Below are positions 7,324 through 15,446 of a stretch of 22,419 nucleotides of DNA, piece after piece. The stretch lies in NCBI GenBank assembly GCA_963740395.1, contig CAVUEP010000072.1, positions 1-22,419 on the forward strand, in the 5' to 3' direction. Every line of letters starts with the position of its first letter. The stretch's first letter is position 1. The position numbers and the translations under genes were made by a program. This DNA comes from CADEEN01 sp963740395. Its GTDB lineage: Bacteria > Pseudomonadota > Gammaproteobacteria > Burkholderiales > Burkholderiaceae_C. Below the pieces are notes generated by a model that saw nothing but the letters and a program-made list of their open reading frames with translations, did not search any database and had not been told where the DNA came from.

Positions 7324-8109
7324 TTACTGCGCGAACGAGGCGGCCAGCGAGCCGAGCAGCAGGTTCCAGCCGTCGGCCAGCACGAACAGCATCAGCTTGA
7401 AGGGCAGGGCCACCAGCACCGGCGACAACATCATCATGCCCAGCGACATCAGCACGCTGGCCACCACCAGGTCGATGACCAGGAACGGGATGAAGATCAT
7501 GAAGCCGATCTGGAATGCGCTCTTCAACTCACTGGTGACGAAGGCCGGCACCAGCACCTTGAAGGGCACGGCGTCGCCCTGCACCTCGGCCGGCAGCTTG
7601 GCCAGCTTGGCGAACAACTGGACGTCGGCCTGCCGCGTCTGCTTGAGCATGAACTCGCGCATCGGCGCTTCGCCGCGCCTGAGCGCCTCGTCGAAGGCGA
7701 TGCGGTTTTCGGCAAAGGGCTGGTAAGCCTGGGCATAGACCTTGTCGAAGGTCGGGCCCATGACGAAGAAGGTCAGGAACAGCGACAGGCCGATGATCAC
7801 CTGGTTCGGCGGCGCGGCCTGCGTACCCAGCGCCTGGCGCAGCAGGCCCAGCACGATGACGATGCGGGTGAAGCCGGTCATCATCAGCAGCAGCGCCGGC
7901 AGGAACGACAGCGCGGTGAAGAACAGCAGGGTCTGGATCGGCACCGAGTAGCTGGTGCCACCGGCGCCCTGCGCCACCACGATCGGCAGGCTGTTGCCGC
8001 CGGCCTGTTGGGCTAAAGCCAGCGCCGGCAATGCCGACAACATCGATATGGCCAGGGCGCGCGCAAGCCGGCTGCGCACGGCGGTGGAGGGGGCGTGTTC
8101 AGCGCGCAT
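7324..8109 (-). CDS. fliP: flagellar biosynthesis protein FliP
   Basis: FliP forms the core of the flagellar export gate. With the start at 8109 the precursor is 261 aa and begins with a cleavable signal peptide (about residues 1-33, ending LPALALA), then mature FliP: a hydrophobic helix with LLFFTALSFLPALLLMMTGF, then IVLGLLRQALG, GLSLFLTFFVMGPT and the C-terminal helices IFIPFLVIDLVVASVLMSLG and MMLSPVLVALPFK. The frame stays open to 8154, but the ATG at 8109 overlaps the end of fliO by 11 bp and gives a sensible signal sequence. Confidence 0.96.
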   Translation of the reverse strand: MRAEHAPSTAVRSRLARALAISMLSALPALALAQQAGGNSLPIVVAQGAGGTSYSVPIQTLLFFTALSFLPALLLMMTGFTRIVIVLGLLRQALGTQAAPPNQVIIGLSLFLTFFVMGPTFDKVYAQAYQPFAENRIAFDEALRRGEAPMREFMLKQTRQADVQLFAKLAKLPAEVQGDAVPFKVLVPAFVTSELKSAFQIGFMIFIPFLVIDLVVASVLMSLGMMMLSPVLVALPFKLMLFVLADGWNLLLGSLAASFAQ

Positions 8110-8452
8110 CACGGTCCTTGTTGCGCTGCTGCAGCCGACCAAACAACTGAGCAAAGGGTGAGTCGATGGGCGGCGCGACGGCAGCCACTTCCTGCGGCGC
8201 CATCGTGTGCAAGGTCGCGATCTGCTGGCCGGTAACGCCGAGCACCAGCCAGCGGCGCTCGTCGCCGCTGCCGACCTCGACCGTCACCAGGCGCTGGTTC
8301 GGCGCCAGCGGCAGCACCGCCACGGTGCGCATCAACCCATTGGCCGTGCCGCCGCCCGCGGGCGTGCGCTTCAACAACCAGAGCGCCAGCGGGATCAGGG
8401 CCAGGATGGCCAGGAACCAGAGCAGCGAGGAAATCACGGAACCTGTGGGCAT
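8099..8452 (-). CDS. fliO: flagellar biosynthesis protein FliO
   Basis: FliO assists assembly of the FliP ring. The 117-aa protein has one N-terminal transmembrane helix (about 8-27, SSLLWFLAILALIPLALWLL), then a cytosolic domain with RTVAVLPLAPNQRLVTVEV and WLVLGVTGQQIATLHTM, the usual FliO pattern. The start at 8452 is chosen because it places the membrane helix at the N-terminus; the frame is open further upstream. It is the first gene of the fliOPQR block, separated from fliN by the whole chemotaxis cluster, so it needs its own promoter in the 8453-8662 divergent region. Confidence 0.92.
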   Translation of the reverse strand: MPTGSVISSLLWFLAILALIPLALWLLKRTPAGGGTANGLMRTVAVLPLAPNQRLVTVEVGSGDERRWLVLGVTGQQIATLHTMAPQEVAAVAPPIDSPFAQLFGRLQQRNKDRDAR

Positions 8453-8608
8453 GTGCGCGTTGGATTGCTCTGCGCACCGAGGAGGCCGGGCGTCAGGGCT
8501 TGACTCGAATTGTCTGGACGGGTCCCGACGCCAGATCGTCGGAAAAGGGTGCCGGACCGGGCCCAGTTCAGCCGCCGGCCGGGCTGCGGCAGGCACGACA
8601 CGCGCGGC
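8453..8608. other. divergent fliO / cheY control region
   Basis: The gap between the start of fliO (minus) and cheY (plus) is about 210 bp including the sigma-28 site. Because fliOPQR is cut off from fliN, its promoter should be here, reading leftward, but no clear minus-strand promoter was found. No protein-coding signal is seen. Confidence 0.5.
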
Positions 8609-8635
8609 TCAAGTTCGGCGGTGCGCCACCGATAA
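8609..8635 (+). promoter_or_regulatory. sigma-28 (FliA) promoter for cheY-cheZ
   Basis: TCAAGTTC at 8609-8616, an 11-base spacer, then ACCGATAA at 8628-8635. The enterobacterial FliA consensus is TAAAGTTT-N11-GCCGATAA, so the spacing is exact and only a few positions differ. The predicted transcription start is about 20-25 bases before the cheY ATG at 8666. This places the chemotaxis cluster in the late flagellar class. Confidence 0.8.
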
Positions 8636-8665
8636 GTTGCAGAGCGCACTTGAACGAGCCCCGTG

Positions 8666-9064
8666 ATGAGCGATACCACCCAACTGAAATTCCTGATCGT
8701 CGACGACTTCTCCACCATGCGCCGGATCGTGCGCGGCCTGCTCAAGGAGATGGGCTGCAACAACGCCGAGGAGGCCGAGGACGGCGCCGTCGCGCTGGCC
8801 ATGCTCAAGCAGCAGAAATTCGACTTCGTCGTCTCCGACATCAATATGCCAAATATGACCGGGTTCGACCTGCTCAAGGCGATCAAGTCCGACGAGTCGT
8901 TGCGGCACCTGCCGGTGTTGATGGTCACGGCCGAGGCGCGCAAGGAAGACATCGTGCTGGCGGCACAGACCGGCGCCGCCGGCTACATCGTCAAGCCGTT
9001 CACCAAGGCCACGCTCGAGGAGAAGGTCCAGAAGATCATGCAAAAGCTGACGGCCACGGCCTGA
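8666..9064 (+). CDS. cheY: chemotaxis response regulator CheY (motor type)
   Basis: CheY-phosphate binds the FliM switch and changes flagellar rotation. The 132-aa single receiver domain is very close to the E. coli protein: FLIVDDFSTMRRIVR with acidic residues D13 and D14, SDINMPNM with phospho-acceptor D58, VTAEARKE with T88, and GYIVKPF with gate residue Y107 and K110. A GTG lies three bases upstream of the ATG at 8666; the ATG start gives MSDTTQLKF, the normal N-terminus. It is the first gene of the cluster, behind a sigma-28 promoter, and is followed 21 bp later by cheZ. Confidence 0.97.
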   Translation: MSDTTQLKFLIVDDFSTMRRIVRGLLKEMGCNNAEEAEDGAVALAMLKQQKFDFVVSDINMPNMTGFDLLKAIKSDESLRHLPVLMVTAEARKEDIVLAAQTGAAGYIVKPFTKATLEEKVQKIMQKLTATA

Positions 9065-9085
9065 CAGCGGCCCAAGGACATCCAC

Positions 9086-9718
9086 ATGAAGATGGACAAC
9101 GTGGCCGATCTGGCCCCGCCGACCGCGGCTGCAGCGTCCCCGGCGGTGTTTCATCAGCTGGGCCTGATCACGCGCCAGCTGCACGACACGCTGACCCAGC
9201 TCGGCGTCATCACGTCGCTGCGCGAAGCCGCCGAAGGACTGCCCGACGCGCGCAGCCGGCTGGGCTATGTCGCGAGGAAGACGGGCGAAGCGGCCGAGAG
9301 GGTGCTGAATTCGGTCGACCTGGCCAAGCAGGAGCACCAACACATCGCCGGCGCGACGCGCGATCTGGCTGCTTCACTGGTCGCGGATCCCGGCCGGGCC
9401 GTGGCATCGGGCGCCGTGATGAATTTCGTCAGCGACGTCGAAGCGGCCACCTCGCGCATCGACGCGCACCTGACCGACATCATGCTGGCGCAGGACTTCC
9501 ACGACCTCACCGGCCAGGTCGTGGCCAAGGTGGTGTCGCTGGCGACGGACCTCGAGGTCAGCCTGGTCAAACTGCTGATCCAGGCCGCGCCGCCCGAGCA
9601 GGCAAAGAAGGTCGAGGCCGTCACGCTGAGCGGGCCGGTCGTCGACCCCAGCCGCTCGGCCGACGTGGTGAACAACCAGGGCGAAGTCGACGACCTGCTC
9701 GCGAGCCTGGGATTCTGA
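9086..9718 (+). CDS. cheZ: CheY-phosphate phosphatase CheZ
   Basis: CheZ speeds dephosphorylation of CheY-P. The 210-aa length is typical. The family signature IMLAQDFHDLTGQVVAKVV at about 132-150 contains the catalytic pair D140 and Q144 (E. coli D143 and Q147). The last residues, QGEVDDLLASLGF, are the CheY-binding tail, nearly identical to E. coli. The region between is helical, as expected for the four-helix-bundle dimer. A good ribosome binding site AAGGA (9074-9078) precedes the ATG by 7 bases. It pairs with cheY just upstream. Confidence 0.97.
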   Translation: MKMDNVADLAPPTAAAASPAVFHQLGLITRQLHDTLTQLGVITSLREAAEGLPDARSRLGYVARKTGEAAERVLNSVDLAKQEHQHIAGATRDLAASLVADPGRAVASGAVMNFVSDVEAATSRIDAHLTDIMLAQDFHDLTGQVVAKVVSLATDLEVSLVKLLIQAAPPEQAKKVEAVTLSGPVVDPSRSADVVNNQGEVDDLLASLGF

Positions 9719-9835
9719 GTCGCGGCGGCCCGTTCGTCCGATGGCCAACCGCCTCGCCATCACGCTCCAGGGCGCAAGAAATGCAGGTCTTTCGACCGTT
9801 TACTCGAGCTTCCGGCGGGGCCCGGATACGACACC

Positions 9836-10729
9836 ATGCACGCGATCGACCCTCGGCGATCCAGCCAACCCATGAGCGCAGTTCTTTCCCAAAGATCCCC
9901 GCCCGCTTCCGACCTCGACGCCGAGATTCGGTTGGGCAGCGAGGACTTTGCCCGGGTGCGCGCGCTGATTTATCAGCGCGCAGGGATCAGCCTGCACGAT
10001 GGCAAGCGTGCCATGGTCTACAGCCGCCTGTCGCGCCGCCTGCGCGAGGTCGGGCACCCGACGGTGGCCAGCTACCTGGAGGCGCTCGAACAGGCCACGG
10101 GTGCGGTGGGCGAACAGGAGTGGCAGGAATTCGTCAACTGCCTGACCACGAATCTGACCTCGTTCTTCCGCGAGGACCATCACTTCGCCGTGCTGGCGTC
10201 AGAGCTTGTGCAGCGCAGGAACCGCAACCTGCGCATCTGGTGCAACGCCGCGTCGACCGGGGAAGAGCCTTACTCGCTGGCGATGACCGTGATCGAGGCG
10301 CTGGGTCCCAGTCCCGACGTGCAAATCCTGTGCAGCGACATCGACACCAAGGTGCTCGCCACGGCCGAGCGCGGTGTCTATGCCGCCGACGCGCGCGGCC
10401 TGGACCTGCAACGGCTGCGTCGGCACTTCCAGCGCGGCACCGGTGCCAACGCCGGCGCGATCCGTGTCAGGCCCGAGCTCAGGCAGTTGCTCGAATTTCG
10501 CGCGTTCAACCTGATGGACGCACAGTGGCGGCTCGGCGAGCCGTTCGACATCGTGTTCTGCCGCAACGTCATGATCTATTTCGACGCCGCGACGCAGCGT
10601 CGTGTGCTCGAGCGCATGCACCGCGCGATGGCCCCGCAGGGCCTGCTCTTCGCCGGGCACTCCGAGAATTTTTCCAGCGCGAAGGACCTCTTCCGCTTGC
10701 GCGGCAAGACGGTTTACGAGCGCGTCTGA
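9836..10729 (+). CDS. cheR: chemoreceptor methyltransferase CheR
   Basis: CheR methylates receptor glutamates using S-adenosylmethionine. The N-terminal helical domain shows MVYSRLSRRLRE near 60-71 and NLTSFFRE at 106-113; the methyltransferase domain has IWCNAASTGEEPYSLAM at about 134-150 (SAM loop), a DIDT acidic element near 168-171 and FDIVFCRNVMIYF with GHSENF near the end. The 297-aa form starts at 9836; an in-frame ATG at 9872 is an equally possible start, as neither has a strong ribosome binding site. Receptors in this window end in an xWxxF tether that CheR may bind. A 117-bp gap separates it from cheZ. Confidence 0.95.
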   Translation: MHAIDPRRSSQPMSAVLSQRSPPASDLDAEIRLGSEDFARVRALIYQRAGISLHDGKRAMVYSRLSRRLREVGHPTVASYLEALEQATGAVGEQEWQEFVNCLTTNLTSFFREDHHFAVLASELVQRRNRNLRIWCNAASTGEEPYSLAMTVIEALGPSPDVQILCSDIDTKVLATAERGVYAADARGLDLQRLRRHFQRGTGANAGAIRVRPELRQLLEFRAFNLMDAQWRLGEPFDIVFCRNVMIYFDAATQRRVLERMHRAMAPQGLLFAGHSENFSSAKDLFRLRGKTVYERV

Positions 10730-10746
10730 ATCGCTGGCCCGCCCAT

Positions 10747-11403
10747 ATGTCCTCCGTCGCCCATGCCCCTCACCCGAACCCGGCCGCCGCGCCGTCCAAG
10801 CTGGCGCGGCTCAAGGCGGCAGCGCGCAAGCCCGGCGAAGCTTCCAACTTCTGGTTCGACACCCAGTTCCAGTGCGAGGCCGTGAAGGTGCTGCCCGGTG
10901 AGTTCTTCGTCGAGTCTGACGAGTTGCTGATCATGACCACGCTGGGATCGTGCATCGCAGCCTGCCTGTGGGACCGCGACGCCCGCGTCGGCGGCATGAA
11001 TCACTTCATGCTGCCAGACGGTCAAGCCTCCAGCGGCCGCTATGGCTCCTATGCAATGGAGTTGTTGATCAACGAGATGCTCAAGCGCGGTGCATCGCGC
11101 GCGTCGATGGAGGCCAAGGTTTTCGGTGGTGGCCAGGTAATTGCCGGCATGGACACCATGAACGTGGGCGAGCGCAACACGCGCTTCGTGCTCGACTACC
11201 TGAAGACCGAGCGCATCCCCGTGGTCAGCAGGGACGTGCTCGACATCTACCCGCGCAAGGTCTGCTTCCTGCCCACCAGCGGCAAGGCCATGGTCAAGCG
11301 GCTGGCTGCGACGCAGGCGGCCGAGTTGCTCGCGCAGGATCGCTGGGCGGCGCAACTGGCCTTGCCGACCGCCACACGCGGCGGCGCGGTGCAGGTGTTC
11401 TGA
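10747..11403 (+). CDS. cheD: chemoreceptor glutamine deamidase CheD
   Basis: CheD deamidates specific receptor glutamines to glutamates. In the 218-aa protein the catalytic elements are TTLGSCIAACLWD (nucleophilic Cys in LGSC) and GGMNHFMLP (catalytic His), followed by KVFGGG, as in the family. The first 40 or so residues are an Ala/Pro-rich extension. The frame is open far upstream through cheY, cheZ and cheR in a shadow frame, so the start was set at the ATG at 10747, 17 bases after the cheR stop. It lies one base before cheB. Confidence 0.95.
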   Translation: MSSVAHAPHPNPAAAPSKLARLKAAARKPGEASNFWFDTQFQCEAVKVLPGEFFVESDELLIMTTLGSCIAACLWDRDARVGGMNHFMLPDGQASSGRYGSYAMELLINEMLKRGASRASMEAKVFGGGQVIAGMDTMNVGERNTRFVLDYLKTERIPVVSRDVLDIYPRKVCFLPTSGKAMVKRLAATQAAELLAQDRWAAQLALPTATRGGAVQVF

Positions 11404-11404
11404 C

Positions 11405-12511
11405 ATGGTTGCTAACCCCGCCGTTGCCAGCTACGTGGACGCGAAAGTCAAGACGCGCGTGGTCGTGGTCGACGACTCCGCGCTGGTGCGCAGTCTGCTC
11501 ACCGAGATCCTCAACCGACAACCCGACATGCAATGCGTCGGCGCCGCGCGCGATGCGCTGGCGGCGCGCGAGATGATCCGCGAGCTCAGCCCCGACGTGA
11601 TCACGCTGGACATCGAAATGCCGCACATGGACGGCATCGACTTTCTCGAGCGCTTGATGCGGCTGCGGCCGATGCCGGTGGTGATGGTCTCGACGCTGAC
11701 CGAGCGTGGCGCCGACGCGACCCTGCGCGCACTCGAGCTCGGTGCCGTCGACTTCGTGGCCAAGCCCCGGATCGGCGTCGCCGACGGCTTGCAGCAGCTG
11801 GCGCAGGACATCACCGACAAGGTGCGGATCGCGGCCAAGGCAAGAGTGCGCAAGCCTGCGCCTGTGGCTAAATCGGCGCCGCTGGGTGGGGCGGTCATGC
11901 GCCGCCGGCTCTCGACCGAGAAGGTCATCTTCATCGGCGCGTCAACGGGCGGCACCGAGGCGACCAAGCAAATCCTGATGGCCCTGCCGCCGTTCGCGCC
12001 GGCCGTCATGATCACGCAGCACATGCCACCGGGTTTCACGCGCAGCTACGCCGCGCGGCTGGACGCCATGTGCCGCATCCGCGTCAGCGAGGCCGTCGAC
12101 GGCGAGCGCGTCCTGCCCGGCCACGCCTACCTGGCGCCGGGCGGCCGACACCTCGGGGTCGAGCGTTCCGGCGCCGACTACGTCGCCCGCGTCAGCGATG
12201 GCGACCCCGTCAATCGACACCGTCCATCGGTCGAGGTGCTGTTCCTCTCCGCAGCGCGCGTTGTCGGACCCAATGCCCTGGGCGTGATGCTCACCGGCAT
12301 GGGGGCCGATGGCGCGCAGGCCATGCGGGCCATGCGCGACGCCGGCAGCTGGAACCTGGTGCAGGACGAGGCCAGCTGCGTTGTCTTTGGCATGCCCAAG
12401 GAGGCGATTGCCGCAGGCGCCGCGCATGAAGTGCTGAGCCTGAATGCCATTGCGCCGCGCCTGCTGGAACAGCTGGGCAGCAGTTCGAGCCTTTCGACCA
12501 ACCGCCTCTAG
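11405..12511 (+). CDS. cheB: chemotaxis response regulator protein-glutamate methylesterase CheB
   Basis: CheB removes methyl groups from receptors when phosphorylated by CheA. The 368-aa protein has an N-terminal receiver domain (VVVVDDSALVR, D69 in TLDIEMPHMDG, KPR near 120) and a C-terminal methylesterase domain with catalytic S180 in GASTGGTEA, H206 in QHMPPGFT and D302 in GMGADGA. A basic linker lies at about 143-170. It begins one base after the cheD stop, so cheR-cheD-cheB encode a contiguous adaptation module. Confidence 0.97.
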   Translation: MVANPAVASYVDAKVKTRVVVVDDSALVRSLLTEILNRQPDMQCVGAARDALAAREMIRELSPDVITLDIEMPHMDGIDFLERLMRLRPMPVVMVSTLTERGADATLRALELGAVDFVAKPRIGVADGLQQLAQDITDKVRIAAKARVRKPAPVAKSAPLGGAVMRRRLSTEKVIFIGASTGGTEATKQILMALPPFAPAVMITQHMPPGFTRSYAARLDAMCRIRVSEAVDGERVLPGHAYLAPGGRHLGVERSGADYVARVSDGDPVNRHRPSVEVLFLSAARVVGPNALGVMLTGMGADGAQAMRAMRDAGSWNLVQDEASCVVFGMPKEAIAAGAAHEVLSLNAIAPRLLEQLGSSSSLSTNRL

Positions 12512-12515
12512 AACG

Positions 12516-12965
12516 ATGCACACAATCATCGAACCAACCGGATCACAGGCTTCGCCGCTGGCGTTCATCGCCGCAGCCGATCTGCAGGAAAACCTGTTGA
12601 CGGTGAGCAACGATCTCGAGCGGTTGCAGGCCCTGCTCGACGACAGCCACAAGACCTTGCAGGCGGGCTTCTTCGGCACCCTGGAGTTGCTACGGCAACT
12701 GCACGAGAGCGGTCAGCTCGAGGCGGACCCGCTGAGTCAGGCCACGCAGCACCTGGGCTGCGCCGTCAAGGCATTGCAGTTCCAGGACATGGCCTCCCAA
12801 CTGATCGCCCACACGAACTGTCGACTGCATCACTGTGCCGATCGCCTGGCGCGCGACACCTTTGCCGACGACGGGGACGGCGAGGCCGTCGTGGAGGCGG
12901 CACCGCTGCGACCGAACCCGGTCACGCAGTCCGAAATGGACACCGGCTTCGTCGAACTCTTCTAA
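12516..12965 (+). CDS. small CheZ-like protein, candidate second CheY phosphatase
   Basis: This 149-aa protein is not one I can name. It is predicted mostly helical (about 20-62 and 70-115) with no membrane segment. Residues 87-97 (LQFQDMASQLI) line up with the CheZ active-site stretch QDFHDLTGQVV, placing D91 and Q95 on the CheZ catalytic D and Q. After an acidic and proline-containing linker (about 116-137) the protein ends SEMDTGFVELF, which resembles the acidic-hydrophobic CheY-binding tail of CheZ. It lies 4 bp after cheB and 46 bp before the second cheY, so that CheY is the likely partner. Phosphatase activity is inference; a scaffold or an unrelated chemotaxis accessory is possible. 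Confidence 0.7.
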   Translation: MHTIIEPTGSQASPLAFIAAADLQENLLTVSNDLERLQALLDDSHKTLQAGFFGTLELLRQLHESGQLEADPLSQATQHLGCAVKALQFQDMASQLIAHTNCRLHHCADRLARDTFADDGDGEAVVEAAPLRPNPVTQSEMDTGFVELF

Positions 12966-13011
12966 AGCCGCGCTCAACACACCCGATACCCCTGGACAAC
13001 CGGAGAAACAC

Positions 13012-13374
13012 ATGCATTCGATCCTTGCCGTGGACGATTCCGCTTCGATGCGACAGATGGTGAGCTTCACGCTCAAGAGCGCCGGCTACGACGTGGTCGA
13101 GGCCTTCGACGGCGAGGACGCCATCGAGAAGACCCGCTCGCGTGACTTCCAACTGGTGCTGACCGACCAGAACATGCCGCGCCTGGACGGCATCGGCCTG
13201 ACCAAGAAGCTGCGCGAGAACCCGAAGTTCAAGTCCACACCGATCCTGATCCTGACCACCGAGTCGAGCGACCAGGTAAAGCAGGCCGGACGTGCCGCCG
13301 GCGCCACGGGCTGGCTGGTCAAGCCTTTTGACCCGGCCAAGTTGATCGAGGTCGTTGGGAAGGTGATCCGATGA
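13012..13374 (+). CDS. CheY-like single-domain response regulator, second copy
   Basis: A 120-aa receiver domain with a complete active site: D8 and D9 in AVDDSASMR, phospho-acceptor D52 in LTDQNMPRLDG, T82 in LTTESS and K104 in VKPFDP. The gate position that is Tyr in motor-type CheY is W101 (GWLVKPF). It more closely resembles the CheYs that sit next to cheA than the motor CheY at 8666, and may act as a phosphate sink or in another output. A GGAG at 13002-13005 precedes the ATG by 6 bases. Its stop overlaps the cheA start (ATGA). Confidence 0.93.
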   Translation: MHSILAVDDSASMRQMVSFTLKSAGYDVVEAFDGEDAIEKTRSRDFQLVLTDQNMPRLDGIGLTKKLRENPKFKSTPILILTTESSDQVKQAGRAAGATGWLVKPFDPAKLIEVVGKVIR

Positions 13375-15446
13375 GCGCGGGCGAACTGCCGAGTGCGAGC
13401 GCCGATGCCGGCATCGACCTGACGCAGTTCTATCAGGTCTTCTTCGAAGAGGCCGGCGAGAACCTGGAGACGATGGAGCGCCTGCTGCTGGCGATCGACA
13501 TCAGCGCCGCCGACGATGAGGAGCTGAACGCGATCTTTCGCTGTGCGCACTCGGTCAAGGGGGGGGCCGCGACGTTCGGCTTTACCGACGTGGCCAACCT
13601 GACGCACCAGATGGAGACCCTGCTCGACAAGCTGCGCCGCCATGAACTCGTGCCCACCGCGCCGATGGTCGACGTGCTGCTGCAGTCGGGCGACGCCTTG
13701 CGCGCGCAGCTGGCGCGCCACAAGCACGGGGGTCAGGGCGCGAATATCGACACCGAACCCTTGTTGGCCGCTTTCCGCGCGCTGTCGGCCGGGCTGGCGG
13801 CGCCGTCGACGGCCGAGCCGCGCGCAAGCGCTCCGGCGCCCGCAGCGCAAACGCCCGCGCCCGCGAGCGGCCCGCGAGTCCTCGAGCTGGTGGTCGGACC
13901 GCTCAACGACCCAAAGCAAGCGGACAGCCTGATCGAGCTGTTCAAGGAGATCGTCGACCTGGGCAGCATCGAGCCGCTCGATGCCGGATTGCCCGCCGAC
14001 GGCATGCGACGCTTCAAGGTCGTGACGTCGAGCAGCGACGACGATCTTCTCAACCTGTTCACTTTCCACGTCGCGCGCGAGCAGGTGCGCCTGCTGCCCT
14101 CGGGACCGGGCTACGGGTTCCACGCCGGTGCGGCCGGCGCGCCAACGCAAACCGACGCGGCCCCCGACAACGGCTACGGCTTCTTCGACGACGCCCCCGG
14201 CGCACCCGCGATCACCGCTGCGCCGGCGCCGGGCGCGGCACCGGCCAAGCCCGCGGCCAAGCGCGTCGTTGCGGCGGCAGCCGAGGCCGCCACGCTGCGC
14301 GTCTCGGTCGACAAGGTCGACCAGCTCATCAACCTGGTCGGCGAGCTCGTCATCACCCAGGCCATGTTGGCGCAGAACAGCGCCAAGATGGACCCTGGCC
14401 TGTACCAGCAGCTGGCCAAGGGCCTGGCCGACCTGGACCGCAACACGCGCGACTTGCAGGAGTCGGTGATGTCGATCCGCATGATTCCGATGTCGGTCGT
14501 CTACAGCCGCTTCCCGCGCATGCTGCGCGACCTCGCCGCCACGCTGGGCAAGAAGGTCGACTTCGTGACCCACGGCGAAGCCACCGAACTCGACAAGGGG
14601 TTGGTCGAGAAGATCACCGACCCGCTGACGCACCTGGTGCGCAATGCCTGCGACCATGGCATCGAGTTGCCGGCCGAGCGCCTGGCCAGCGGCAAGCCCG
14701 AGACCGGCACGCTGACGGTATCGGCCTCGCACCAGGGCGGCAGCATCCTGATCGAGGTGCGCGACGACGGCAAGGGCCTGTCGCGCCAGAAGCTGCTGGC
14801 CAAGGCGCGCGAGAAGGGCATCGACGCACCGGATTCGATGTCCGACAGCGAAGTCTGGAACCTGATCTTCGCGCCCGGTTTCTCGACTGCCGAAGTGGTC
14901 ACGGATGTCTCAGGCCGTGGCGTGGGCATGGACGTGGTGAAGAAGAACATCGCGTCGCTCTGCGGCACGGTCGAGATCAATTCCGCCGAGGGCCATGGCA
15001 TGAGCGTCAAGGTGCGCCTGCCCCTGACGCTGGCGATCATGGACGGCATGAGCGTGGGCGTCGGCGGCGAGTGCTACATCCTGCCCCTGTCCTCGGTTGT
15101 CGAGTCGTTCCAGGTTCGTGACGACAGCATCAAGAGCATCGGCGGCGCGGGCCAGGTGGTGCAGGTGCGCGACGAGTACCTGCCGGTCGTCGACCTTGAA
15201 CATGTCTTCAACGTGCCGCGGCCCGACGGCAATGCCCGCGGCGCCGTGATCGTGGTCGTCGAGGGTGAGGGCCTGCGCGCGGCATTGCGCGTGGACGAGC
15301 TGCTCGGTCAACAGCAGATCGTGGTCAAGAACCTCGAGGCCAACTACCGGCGCGTGCCCGATGTGTCGGGCGCCACGATCCTGGGCGACGGTCGCGTCTC
15401 GCTGATTCTCGACGTCGGCTCGTTGGCCCGGCGCGCGCGGCACTGA
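13371..15446 (+). CDS. cheA: chemotaxis histidine kinase CheA
   Basis: CheA autophosphorylates in response to receptors and passes phosphate to CheY and CheB. The 691 residues show all five domains: P1 phosphotransfer with H60 in CAHSVKGGA, an Ala/Pro linker (145-168), a P2-like CheY-docking domain (about 169-245), a second linker (250-305), P3 dimerisation (308-375, VDQLINLVGELVITQAM), the P4 kinase with HLVRNACDHGIE (421-432), RDDGKGL (464-470) and FAPGFSTAEVVTDVSGRGVG (500-519), and a P5 CheW-like domain from about 550. Translation is coupled to the preceding cheY by an ATGA overlap, and GGGAAGG lies just upstream of the start. Confidence 0.97.
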   Translation: MSAGELPSASADAGIDLTQFYQVFFEEAGENLETMERLLLAIDISAADDEELNAIFRCAHSVKGGAATFGFTDVANLTHQMETLLDKLRRHELVPTAPMVDVLLQSGDALRAQLARHKHGGQGANIDTEPLLAAFRALSAGLAAPSTAEPRASAPAPAAQTPAPASGPRVLELVVGPLNDPKQADSLIELFKEIVDLGSIEPLDAGLPADGMRRFKVVTSSSDDDLLNLFTFHVAREQVRLLPSGPGYGFHAGAAGAPTQTDAAPDNGYGFFDDAPGAPAITAAPAPGAAPAKPAAKRVVAAAAEAATLRVSVDKVDQLINLVGELVITQAMLAQNSAKMDPGLYQQLAKGLADLDRNTRDLQESVMSIRMIPMSVVYSRFPRMLRDLAATLGKKVDFVTHGEATELDKGLVEKITDPLTHLVRNACDHGIELPAERLASGKPETGTLTVSASHQGGSILIEVRDDGKGLSRQKLLAKAREKGIDAPDSMSDSEVWNLIFAPGFSTAEVVTDVSGRGVGMDVVKKNIASLCGTVEINSAEGHGMSVKVRLPLTLAIMDGMSVGVGGECYILPLSSVVESFQVRDDSIKSIGGAGQVVQVRDEYLPVVDLEHVFNVPRPDGNARGAVIVVVEGEGLRAALRVDELLGQQQIVVKNLEANYRRVPDVSGATILGDGRVSLILDVGSLARRARH

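Noticed and set aside
9719..9835. Possible sigma-28 promoter before cheR
   Set aside because: The best candidate (TCGAGCTT with CCGGATAC) has a 10-base spacer and several mismatches, so it is not distinguishable from chance.
8500..11403. A 967-codon plus-strand open frame running through cheY, cheZ and cheR into cheD
   Set aside because: Only its last 218 codons (from 10747) read as a protein, CheD. The upstream part is arginine- and alanine-rich shadow of the real genes in a stop-poor high-GC sequence.
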